DNA of 64,000 nt from Epiperipatus broadwayi. Taxonomy: Eukaryota; Onychophora; Udeonychophora; Euonychophora; Peripatidae. Both the position numbers and the translations under genes were made by a program. Below, in pieces: positions 37,800 to 48,065 of this stretch (positions are counted from its first letter, which is position 1; each line of letters opens with the position of its first letter). The stretch covers positions 17,176,935 to 17,240,934 of the forward strand of contig JAQFVV010012402.1 in the NCBI GenBank assembly GCA_028023455.1, given 5' to 3'. The notes beneath the pieces are model-generated. The model had not been told where the DNA came from. It worked only from the letters and a program-made list of their open reading frames with translations, and did no database searches.

Positions 37800-39010
37800 A
37801 ATTAATAACTCATGAATGTACCTTATATGTTGGAGGCTCATCACTGACTGAAGAGAATTCCACTGAGGAAGTCAATGCCAGTGCTAATGTCTGCATATTT
37901 TGATGTATTTAACCACTTTAAACAGGTTTGACCCTGTATTTCAAAATATTTAAGAGTTAAAGTGCTAATCATCACCATAAAGGTGCAGATAAATGAATAA
38001 TTATTAATAAAAAATGTAAAATAGCAATGCATATATATAAATATTTTTAATCATATCTCTTTTAATAAAGGAAAAAAAAAAATTCAAACTAAAAGGTTGA
38101 TTCTAAAGATGACAATTTCTGAACTTATTCTTTCAACAAATGCTAAGTACTTATTTTAACAAATGCTAAATTATAAAAAAATTAGGATCCTATCACTTTA
38201 ATTTACCCTGTAGATAAGACGAAATCTTTTAATTAGTAATTGATATCATTGGTTAATTCATCAATCCTATGTTTCGGTTTACATTTTTAAATAAATCAAT
38301 TTTAACAGTTGTTTTTATTGCTTTAATTATACAGTCTTTTTATTACATCACTATTAGCAAATGATTTATCTCTTTTTGCAAATAGTGTGAAATACTACTA
38401 AATTTATTCTAATAACAGCCTTATTTTCATTCTTAATTTTTACAATATATTGTCTGCTGCAGTGATAAATTGCATTTTAAAGTTCTCACTTTTATAGCAG
38501 ATTTCCAGCTAATTTTGAATTATTTGAATGTTTGATTGATAATGCCATGAATATTTTAATATTGCAATAGTTTCCTGGTAATGTTCAGTTATAAAATAGT
38601 TGGCACTCTACTATTATTTTTTTATTCCATTATACTAACTGTCTACTTTTTTATTTTTGTTCATTCTTACAATTCTGAAAGTAAAAAAAAATAAAAAAAA
38701 TAAATAATGCAAATTGATGATTATTAAACAAAAAAAAAAACATTTAAATTTTGGAACATGCCAAAACTTTAAAAATAATAAAAAAAGCCATGAACCTACC
38801 TTATGCATTGGTAACTCATCACTGACGGAAGAGAATTTCATAGAGAAGATTAATGCATGTTTTGATGTCTTTAACAACTGTAGGCAGGTTTCACTACATA
38901 TCAAAATATGCAAGAATTAAATTCCTTATAGAGGAGTAGATAAATAATTATTAGTAAAAAATATAAAATAGCATTGCAGTTATATAAATATTTTTAATCA
39001 TATTTCTATA
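37800..39010. repeat. Two diverged copies of a ~250-bp repeat
   Basis: Copy 1 (37800-38065) and copy 2 (38787-39010) share 'ctcatcactgac(t/g)gaagagaatt', 'ttttgatgt', 'aaacaggttt'-like and 'tatataaatatttttaatcata' about 980 bp apart in the same orientation. Frames across them (38714-38920 +, 38635-38913 - and 37841-38032 -) differ between copies, so coding is unlikely. Tandem or dispersed repeat of unknown type. Confidence 0.6.
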
Positions 39011-39348
39011 AGTTTATATTTAACTTCATATTCATCTACAGTTTAGGTAAAAAATTATATGGCCACATTCAGGCTATACTTTGGATATCTGTTTTATGCC
39101 ACATATTTAATAAAAAATTTTTTGATTGAAGGTCAGATATTCAGAAATTGCTCTTAAGACAGCTGCTGATTGGATAGTTAATTTGTTATTGTTTGATTAG
39201 TATAGTCAGTTTCTTTAGTACATTTGTATGGAGAACATGGATATTTAGTTGAATGTATGTGTAATGCTGAATTATCTGAGGTTAGCATTTAAAAATATCT
39301 ATTATTTTGTAATTAAATATTTTTAAATTTATAAAATATATCTTTCAG
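39011..39348 (+). other. Sequence upstream of HEATR5 coding exon 1 (intron or untranscribed)
   Basis: No upstream exon recognised. It ends in the acceptor 'atatctttcag' (AG at 39347-39348), so the mRNA probably has at least one 5'UTR exon further upstream or a trans-spliced leader. I could not locate a promoter. Confidence 0.5.
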
Positions 39349-39356
39349 TTTTAGCT

Positions 39357-39485
39357 ATGATGGAATTGTCACATAGTCTGGTGCTGAATGAAGCAGCACT
39401 GGCACAGATTGCTGAACCAAAACGGCCAGTATTTGTCTTTGAATGGCTTCGTTTTTTAGACAAAGTATTAGTGGCTGCACAAAAG
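39357..39485 (+). CDS. HEATR5B: HEATR5 (HEATR5B-like), coding exon 1
   Basis: Encodes the N-terminus of HEATR5, a very large (about 2,000-residue) HEAT-repeat protein. In animals it works with the AP-1 clathrin adaptor and its partners in endosome and trans-Golgi trafficking; yeast Laa1 is related. The exon starts after the acceptor AG at 39347-39348 and gives 43 residues in phase 0 before the donor GT at 39486. Diagnostic strings are [17 protein letters not shown] and [16 protein letters not shown], which align without gaps to the conserved start of the family. Two adjacent ATGs (39357 and 39360) both have a purine at -3. I use the first, but family members begin at the residue matching the second. 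No stop precedes the ATG within the exon. Confidence 0.93.
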
Positions 39486-39842
39486 GTAATGATAATATAA
39501 AATTCTAGGTTACAGATACATACATATATTTATAATTTTTTTATATGGTTTATGTTTTATAATTATATTATAACATAAAATATTAAGGTATTTTTTTTTA
39601 ATTAAATATAAAAAAATTGTTAGGTGTTAAACAAATATTGACCTCTGAAAAAAAAATCAATGAAGTCCCAATATTTTCCAAAACTTAGTCTTTTATATTT
39701 CATTGCTTTAATTTATGTTTTCGAGATGTGTAAACATTTAATGAATTGTAATTTTATATTTCACTAAATATTATATCTTAGTGGCCTATATTATATATTT
39801 GTAAATTTAGTAGTTCATTTAACTATATTTTGTATATATAAA

Positions 39843-40058
39843 AATTTTCTTATCATCTCCTCATATACACTTTAATGCAATCTTTTTTTATATAATTCCT
39901 TCTTTATTTCGCTTACAGTTGTAGAGAGAGAAGTGAAATTTATAGAGAGCTCCCTGATGAAGACTACAGGACAATTGAAATTGTAAGCAAAATAAAGAAG
40001 GAATTATATATAAAAAAAGATTGCATTAAAATGTATATGAGGAGATGATAAGAAAATT
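39843..40058. repeat. Repeat B foldback with hammerhead-like motif
   Basis: Arms 39843-39922 and ~39972-40058 are near-perfect reverse complements ('cttatcatctcctcatata' and 'tatatgaggagatgataag') with a ~50-nt loop. The loop and right arm hold CTGATGA (39954-39960), AGACT-ACAGG-ACAATT, GAAA and TTGTAAGC, a decayed hammerhead layout (stem II weakened). It is in HEATR5 intron 1 and would form an 80-bp duplex in the pre-mRNA. Confidence 0.8.
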
Positions 40059-40649
40059 GTAATATATATGAATATACAAAGAGAAATGCAAAAAAAGTAA
40101 AAGAGAAGATATAAGAACTGTATTTTGATTATATTATGTATATACATTTAATTAAAAGTGACATTTTAATAAAAAAATAATTAATATAGTTGGTAAGTAT
40201 TTACATTTTTTCCCCTAGCAGCAGCTTTCTCTTTCAATAATTTTACATTATTTACAAACAAAAGGCAAGGCTCTATAATTACCAATATATATGCAAATAT
40301 TTTAATTAATAGACATTCAAATTGTAAAGACAATACATGTTTACAGCACTAGCTGAATTCAAGAATTATATATTAGTTAATTAACACAAATGTAAGCCAG
40401 GAAAATCATATAATGTTTTGTTGGTTTATATTATTCTAACTAAAAAATGGAAGGTTCTACAGTTAGCACAAAACTGAAAACAATAAAATATAGTTTCTAG
40501 TTTAATGTCAGATCTGTATCACTATATAAAAAGGATTGCTTGTATTCAAAACTTAAGAATATATTTAATTTTAAGTATATTAGGTTGATAGCTTAAGGGT
40601 AAATGAATTAAAGATTACTATCAGATATGAAGTGCAATTGGTGTAAGCT

Positions 40650-40830
40650 TCTGACTGAGAAAAATCGTAAGTCAGGAACTAATTTAGGATGTGGATATAA
40701 TAGCATTATTATCTAGTCGTCCATTGATTATTCAGGTTTCAGTGAATAACTGGGGTAGAGTGAAGAAAATTACCTCTAAAAGCATATGTTAAATGTAAGC
40801 AGATAATTTCATGTGACATTTTGTTAATGT
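40650..40830 (+). repeat. Very degenerate repeat A copy
   Basis: 'ctgactgag...aagtcaggaactaa' and, downstream, 'ctagtcgtccattgattatt' follow the order of the repeat A hammerhead and its 3' flank ('tagaaactagtctggg', '...atccattgattac'). Core positions are lost. Recognised only by order and partial identity. Confidence 0.35.
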
Positions 40831-41871
40831 TAAACATATATCAGGACAAATCAGCTAGTAATTTTTTATTTATTATCAATTATACAATGTATCTGAAGAG
40901 TTATAAAATTAGTGGCATTTTTGGAATTAATAATTAAGTCTGATTGAATATGTATACATAATCACTTTCATACATAACTTCATTTAGTACAAAATTTAGT
41001 AAGAAACTTGTATTGAAATCATTTTAAATAGAACCATGTCTTCATAGATTTAAGTTTAGTATATGTAGTTTATGAAGATAAACATTAACTTAATTCAAAA
41101 TTTTTAATTTGTAAAGATAATTTTGTAAAGAATAAATGAAAAGACGCAAAGTGATCAACTGGCCATTGCAAAAAATACTGATGAGCTTAAATATTATACA
41201 TTTTTAAAGAATTTTATGGGTTTTATATGTATTATTGGAAAAATAAGATGTCATATGTTGAGATTTGGCTGAGATTCAAAAGATAACTATTTATATGAAT
41301 AAGAGAGAATTTACAAAAATCACATAAATTTAAATTTCATAAAGTCTCGAGTAAAATGATATTGTATTTATTACTGTGTAATTGTGAACAAAGATTTGTA
41401 CTAATTATAATTAATTTTAAAAGATTTGATAAATATATTATATTTTATAAATATTTTTAACTGTATATAGGGCATAAGAAATGCTAGACTCATATTATGA
41501 ATAACCCACAATATATAATTGCAATTAATAAAGTGAGCTTCCTAAGAAAATTTACAATCTTGAAACGAGACATTTCTTGGCATAGAAAAATCAAGATGTT
41601 TTCCGTAATATTGTGTATATAAATATAAATTATAAATATCAGGTATCACCAATGAAGGAAAGTTAAGATAGCTGTACTATTAGATATTTGCTATGTATAG
41701 TATATATTAGTAATAATGATGATGATAGTATATATAGACTATGAATAAGTTATTGAACTATTTATTCCATTTCACATAATACATATTTTTATATCAATTT
41801 ATTTATATGTTGGAATATTATTTGTAATCTTTTTCTTCAACTTATATGCATTGATGATATTATTAACCATA
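40831..41871 (+). other. Intronic AT-rich stretch
   Basis: Nothing recognised. Confidence 0.5.
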
Positions 41872-42124
41872 AGTAATTATATCCCTTTCTTGCATACTTA
41901 TTCAGTGCAATCTTGTTCTTATTATTTTATTTGCTTACAATTCCAACTCTTCAACAGTCTTCATCAGAGCAACTACTTTTTTCTCTGTTAAACTTAATAA
42001 TAGTTTTAACAGAGAAAAGACTGGAAGCTCTGATGAAGATTGGTTGACAGTCAAAATTTTAAGTAAACAAAAGAATAATAAGATGTTGCATTGAATAAAT
42101 GAATAAGAATGGGAATATAATTGC
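41872..42124. repeat. Repeat B head-to-head foldback with two hammerhead-like motifs
   Basis: Almost the whole segment is one hairpin: arms at about 41872-41992 and 42004-42124 around ~11 nt (TTTTCTCTGTTAAA against TTTAACAGAGAAAA). The minus copy (core complement of 41961-41967) has CTGATGA, A, GACT...AGTT, GGAA and TTGTA with TTGCT/AGCAA pairing as a 5-bp stem I. The plus copy (CTGATGA 42030-42036) has AGATTG...CAGTC then AAAA. Each copy carries a base change in the GAAA box, so both are probably inactive. Confidence 0.75.
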
Positions 42125-42980
42125 TTGTATCATGCATATGTTATTATATAATTGAATACATTTTGAGAAATAATTTATATGTTTCTGCCAGGGTAAAATA
42201 TGTACACTAGATCCTCTTTATAAGACCTTATAGTTAAATCATTTGTTTTACAACAACAAAGAAATTGTGCTGTTTTAGCTTATGTATTAAGTATGTAAAT
42301 TGATAGAAAAAAAACAACAATAACTTTAGATACTTTAAGCATATTTATACCAGAAATAGTTATAATTGTCTTAGGTTATGTAACAAAAATGAAGGAATCA
42401 GCAGTTAAGAAGTTTATTGCACACTAATAATATTTCGAAAAGCTGTTTAGGTATTGTAATGGATAAATCGAATGAAGGGGAATATCGTGAGATTGTAAAT
42501 TGTCCCCATTGAATATCACAATAATCTCAATGTCAATGAATAGTCATCAACGAATATAAAAGGAGCATGAAAGAATCAACATTGAATAAAGTAGGTAGTT
42601 ATAATAATCATAAGTTATATTACCAGCATTAAACATGAATAATCAGCAGTCATTCCTTGTAGCTGGATTTAAAAGGGGATCAATATTGAGATATAGGCAA
42701 TTATTTAATTATTACCAAACTTAGATTGTAATATAATACAAATGATCTACATGGCACATTCTTAAATGCTGAAGTATATAATCCTGATAAATGCTGATCA
42801 TCAATGCCCTGGCCATATGGTACCATGAGTATGCTGACTAATTATAAATTAATTTCTATTCTTTATAAATAAAGTGCAGTGAATAGATTTTAAAGCTGAT
42901 CTTGACCTTTGTGCTATTGAGAGAAACATTTGTATGGCCTATCAAACGTACCCCATATTTATATAAATTAACCATTATTA
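42125..42980 (+). other. Intronic stretch
   Basis: Nothing recognised. Slightly less AT-rich near 42780-42850. Confidence 0.5.
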
Positions 42981-42988
42981 CTTTAGAG

Positions 42989-44570
42989 CAGCGTTTCCCA
43001 ACCTTTTTTGGCTCGCGTACCACATGGTAGTACATCACGCTAAATTGTACCACTTCGTAAAAATGATTGTATTTCGTGAAATTTGTTATTGTGAGTATAT
43101 TATTTTATTTGCATTATAAATATTATAGGGTGATCATGTATGTATTCACATCTCATAATGAGACAGATTACATTGAAACACACCTAAACGTCACACCAGA
43201 TTATAAACTCACTGTAACTTATTTATATGTATGTGTTTGTTCAAAGTTTCATATTTTTTCCAAAATAATTTATTAAAGATTACATTAAACGTTATTTGGT
43301 ACATATTTTGTTCAAAGTGTTTTCTCATTCCTTCATTTAGTTTTCCCAAATTTGAGTCTGTGTTCTCTTTCTCGGAACATTGGGCCATGGAGAGGATAAA
43401 TCCAGCATGTCCAAGTCATGGTAAAAATAACCTCAGGGGTTATCGGGCTATCTCTTGTTCTTGTTTTCTTTATATTGTTCAGCATGAAGTTAATAGGATT
43501 AAAATTTTGATGATTAAATACTAGCTTACATCTAGTAATCCACAATAGATGATCAAGAATTAATAAGAATCTAATTTCTGGGTATGATCCTTTTCTGATA
43601 CATTCTTTCAAATTAAATAATTTAGACTGATTTGCCTTGATCCGACTCATTACTTATTTACTATTTTGTCATATTTCGTTTACTAATAAATGGTTTTAAT
43701 AAAAACACAAAATTATAAAAAACCAATTAGTATATTTTCTTATCATAATCAAATATTTTTATAAAATAAATTTAATGAGATCTTTGTGCTTGTTTCGAAC
43801 AACATAATTTTTTGAAATTTGGTTCAAAAGATACAAGATATACCCTTAAGACTACAGCTGCATTCAATCTGTTTCGATACTTATTTTTTAAAAAAATATA
43901 TGAAGAAAAAGCTCTTCCTACTAATTCCGTAGTAGTAAATGGTAATAATAATTTAAGAGCTTTCTCAGAAAGTTGTTCATATTCTTTAATGTTTTGTTTT
44001 TTTTCGTTTGAATTCTATTTGTAAAGTTCTGTCACATGATAATTCTATTAAATTTTATTTATCCTTTATTGATAATGATGTAGCTTTTTCTAAATTTTCT
44101 TCATAGAAGGGGTTTGAAATCCAATTATCATTTGTGTTTTTGGGTTTTGGAAAATATTCCATGAAACACAATTTTAATCCTGTTAAATGTGCTATTATAT
44201 TTTCTGATATATCTTGAGACAGACTAACATTATTTTCAAACAAAACAATATGTAGAGTTTCGATTACTTCCAGTTGATTATTTTCGATACTTATATATAT
44301 ATATTACTGTTTCCAAAAATCTAATTTCTTAATCATACTTTCAATTTTATCATTAACATTAAAGATCGTTATCGACTGTACATATTAACAACTTTACTGT
44401 ATAATATTATTAATTAAAATAATTTTTATGAATTATAGGAAAAAACATTTCTATATTTTTATGATTTAATTTTTTTTTTATGTCTGCCATTATTGATTAT
44501 TTTTTGTGTACCACCAACCAGCAACTCGCGTACCACCAGTGGTACACGTACCACAGGTTGGGAAACACTG
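42989..44570 (-). mobile_element. hAT transposon, internally deleted (1582 bp)
   Basis: Terminal repeats CAGCGTTTCCCAACC and GGTTGGGAAACACTG (one mismatch in 15) are flanked by a perfect 8-bp duplication CTTTAGAG (42981-42988, 44571-44578). Subterminal 'ctcgcgtaccac' motifs sit at both ends. The interior contains the C-terminal part of a hAT transposase on the minus strand. About 1.6 kb is too short for a full-length hAT element (usually 2.5-5 kb), so the N-terminal half is deleted. It lies in HEATR5 intron 1, antisense to the gene. Confidence 0.93.
43772..44382 (-). pseudogene. hAT transposase C-terminal fragment (ZBED5/SCAND3-like)
   Basis: The fragment reads on the minus strand NVNDKIESMIKKLDFWKQ, LEVIETLHIVLFENNVSL, ISENIIAHLTGLKLCF, YFPKPKNTNDNWISNPF, NLIELSCDRTLQIEF, then after a frame change EYEQLSEKALKLLLPF, FSSYIFLKNKYRNRLNAA and VLRVYLVSFEPNFKKL. 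A stop follows at 43772-43774. The 'A-LLLPF-TTT...FSS...KNKYRNRL...LR' block is the C-terminal dimerisation region of hAT transposases. In-frame stops (near 44320 and 44053) and a shift near 43990 break it. The BED finger and catalytic N-terminal part are missing. Not functional. Confidence 0.85.
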
Positions 44571-44578
44571 CTTTAGAG

Positions 44579-46854
44579 CATACTCAGGATCATAAAGACC
44601 ATAAAGACTATAACTGAACAAGAGAAAATACAAATATATATGTTCAATGTACCTTAATTTAAATAGTTTTAATGGAATGATTTACAAATCTAAAGAATAA
44701 TGCTATATTGAAATCAGATCACACACATTGCCAATTCCCTGAACAGGTAGGTGGAGGAATAAAGATACCAATACATACAATAAAATAATATCAGAAACCA
44801 TTATTTTTTTAATAATTATTTATTAAACAATAAATTCAAAAATCAGAAAAGTATGGTACAACAATTTTAAACCTAACACATATATAAGAAATATAATTTT
44901 ATAAAACAAATTTTATTTCATGTTGAATCTTATTACTTCATTACCATTCACTTTAGCTTAATTATTTTTTATTACAATTATTAAATTTAAAAACATTTTG
45001 CAATAAAAAATAAGATTAGATAAAACCTTTTCTCCCCTTTTTAATAATTAAATCTGAAAACATCTCACAATAAAAGATAAAAACATTTAAGATTAGCTAA
45101 AACCTTTCTCCTTTTTTATGAAAATGGGAAGGTCTTATACACTTAATTATTGACAGAGAAAATAAAGTAAATAAAAACATTTTTCATCAAAAAACAAATC
45201 AAAATTATATATTTTTAACAATTATCTTAAAGATTATTTGCAAATGTAGATATGTAAATGAATAGGTGTAGATCAATTATACCTTAATTTATCATGGATT
45301 TATTCTTTTACTCCTTTTGCAGCTATAATTTTCAATTTCTTTTATACTAGTTTTTACTTGTAGCATCAAGTATTCAGTTTAATAATTTTTTTTTTTTTAT
45401 AAAAGTTCTCTCATTAACTTTTTTCTTTTATAGCTTCAAATTTCCAGGGTAGGTTAACACAAGTTAAATTTATCCATTTTACAATATAAAATCAGATCGG
45501 GTTAACATAAACTGAGACAGTCATGATTTTTAATGGACACTTAAGGCTTGTTGCAAATTTTTACCAGGAATATTCTACATTTCTTTTGGACAAATAGGTT
45601 ACATAGTTAGATTGGTGATGTTAATTTTTTAGTGAAAGCTTAGCGCATGGTTTTTTTTATTTAAAAATCTTTTTTTCACAATTAATTCAAACTACAAGTT
45701 AAACTTTTCATTGTTCTCTTCACAGCTGAACTGCTACTGCTGTTTATTTCTCAACAGTTGGACCAAGTCTGCCTGTTACTGACTAGACCTTGATGTCTAA
45801 TGTTTTAATTTGCTCCCCTATCTTATTTTTTACAACAATCCTTACTTATTCTTCCAATTGCACACTATTTTAAGAATGACAACATTAAGCCATGACCAAC
45901 TGAGTCTATTGTTACAAAAAGATTATTTCCCTCTTTTCTTAATTATTTAAAAATTTCAATTATTCTTAATTATTAAAAAATTCCTATGAGTTAAATTTTT
46001 TCTTAATTATAAACAAGATATCCCTTTAATTATACCTTGATTTTTAGAGAGAGAGAAGAGATTGAGAATTACTCTTTTCTTTTTGTTATATTCTTTCATT
46101 ACCACTAATAAACTATAAATATTCTTATTTAAAATGTCCCGAATTCTCATATTGTCAATTAAAGAATGTAACTTTTTTAATAAGATAATAATTGTTATTC
46201 TGAAAAGAAAAAAATGAAGAAATAATTCTTTTCAGTATGGAGACATATTTTCAGAAATGATAAATTTTCAGGTTATGGTGTTTTCTGTGATTTTCTACAG
46301 ATGTGACACTTGTACTTGAAGAAGCAGGTTAAGAAAACTAGTGTTGTATTTGATCTGTGAAAATATCAAAGTTAGTAAAGAAAATGATCAAGTGTAAAGA
46401 TGATCAGATAAATATCTAAACTTTTATTTGATTCACTAATGATCAGATTGTCTTATGTTGGACATACAACATTATGATAAGATGCAATTTATTTAAAAAA
46501 TGTATAAAGCGTAGAACGGTTGAATGGGAAAGAATGAAAGACTATCAGTGAATGTGAATTGAAGGAACTTAAATTAACAGTCACAAATTCAAATTTATAC
46601 AAATTGTTTTAGAAAAAGAAAACTTTAAATTTGAGATTTTATGAATTAAAAGTAACATGCTTTTAATAATTAAACTAAATCATTTGTTTGATTGTTCTTT
46701 AATTTATCTAGTTTTTAATCATCTTAGTTTTTCTTCATTTTAGATTAAAATGTAAACTTTCACTCATGTGAGCTTTATTCTGTTTTAAAATATATTTTTA
46801 CATGAATTACTGTCATATTTATTTATTTAAAAAAGAAAATCAAATAATTATATA
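44579..46854 (+). other. Intronic AT-rich stretch
   Basis: Nothing recognised. A less AT-rich patch at 45715-45835 has an acceptor-like start and a 23-codon frame but no support as an exon. Confidence 0.5.
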
Positions 46855-48065
46855 TTGTACCGGGTTCGATCTGCAGATGATCTTACTTACACTGCAAATG
46901 TTTTGGCTGGTTACAAACTTTTTTATAATACATTTATAATCTTATTTAATTATAAATATTACGTGAACGAACCGGCACATTCGAGCAAAGTGGAGAATAT
47001 TATTGATAGCAGAGTTGTCAACAATGCCCACGATCAGATCGAGCTATGCAACGCATAGCATGATCACATTTCCAGATCGTGGCCCACTTTGGCTGCTAGA
47101 TTCAAACCCCTACTATCAAACACTTTATTTGTTTAGGAGTAAACCCCGGGCGCCAGCTAGTCTAAGACTAACATGTTAGGACAGTAGGCCCATAATCCAG
47201 CGCTCGAAAAATCCCTTAACTAGCTCAGTCTATTTTTAATCAATAACAGATTATACAAAATTAGTGGTGAAAAGAATTGATGAAAAGAATTGACCGACGA
47301 ATAAAGTTTAAGTTTAAAGACAATTTATTTAATTAACACTTAATATACTAATTTTAAATATTTTATAAATCTTAATAAAAAGAACACTGGTATTTATCTA
47401 ATGATCACGCACATACACTCACATATATAATAATAAAGCATTAAATAGTATTTGCCATTTAGAACATACAAATTAATAGTTCATTTTAATGTGCTATAGA
47501 GTTCATATCCTTGACTCTTGGAGGATTCACATGAATGCGATGGCTACTGTATAAATGAAAATAAGAAAATGTTTTTTACCTAGGATTTTAGAACGTGGAC
47601 TTCTTGTTGTTTGCTGCTTTTGATGAAATATTTTTAACGAGATATCTCTAACCGGTTAGGACGTTTCTTGAGGAGTTTGATTATTATCCATTGGCACTAT
47701 ACTTGGAGACAATTAGATATTGACGGAGATTCTTCAAGCTGTTACGCAGACATTATTTTCACGGGCAGATTTTGCTGTTTACTGGACTCAGGCTGGAGAA
47801 AGCCGCATGTTTCCCATGGTTTTAACACTGCATTCTTGATTGATTCATAATAAACTGAACTGACTGACTGAATTGAACTGTGTTGTAACTCTGATGCAAT
47901 TAACTTGACTGAATGTCCGGTAAAAAATTTTCTATTTATATATGACGCATGTTTTCATTTTGATATCCTCCGGCAATATGTGTTGTTGAAATTCCTTTCT
48001 TAATCCTTTAACTACGTGTTTTGAGATCGTTTAATTAGTAGCCCATCGCTGAACTTGTTGTTTTA
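46855..48065 (-). repeat. Unclassified, less AT-rich block; possible LTR-retroelement fragment
   Basis: 46855-47240 and 47600-48060 stand out by composition. On the minus strand 'tggcgcccggggttt' (complement of ~47145-47159) resembles a tRNA primer-binding site. Sequence upstream of it includes AATAAA-like signals as in an LTR, but no TG...CA ends or paired LTR are seen. Two box-B-like strings, 'gggttcgatctgc' near 46861 (+) and 'ggtttgaatctagc' near 47097 (-), are also present. Short frames at 46855-47058 and 47668-47850 are not recognised. Alternative: an unknown SINE or DNA element. Confidence 0.35.
47028..47082. repeat. Nested hairpin
   Basis: Outer arms CCACGATC (47028-47035) and GATCGTGG (47075-47082) enclose an inner hairpin GCTATGC-aac-GCATAGC (47043-47059). 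GC-rich for this window, within the unclassified block. Role unknown. Confidence 0.6.

Noticed and set aside
37838-38850. 'cactgac(t/g)gaagag' strings as family A hammerheads
   Set aside because: No GAAAC box or stem II at the right distance.
43333-43650. 105-codon minus frame and overlapping plus frames
   Set aside because: They lie inside the hAT element downstream of the transposase stop and resemble no transposase part; probably chance frames.
45725-45793. Cryptic exon in HEATR5 intron 1 (acceptor, then a leucine-rich 22-codon frame)
   Set aside because: The HEATR5 frame is continuous without it, it ends in a stop, and no donor is evident.
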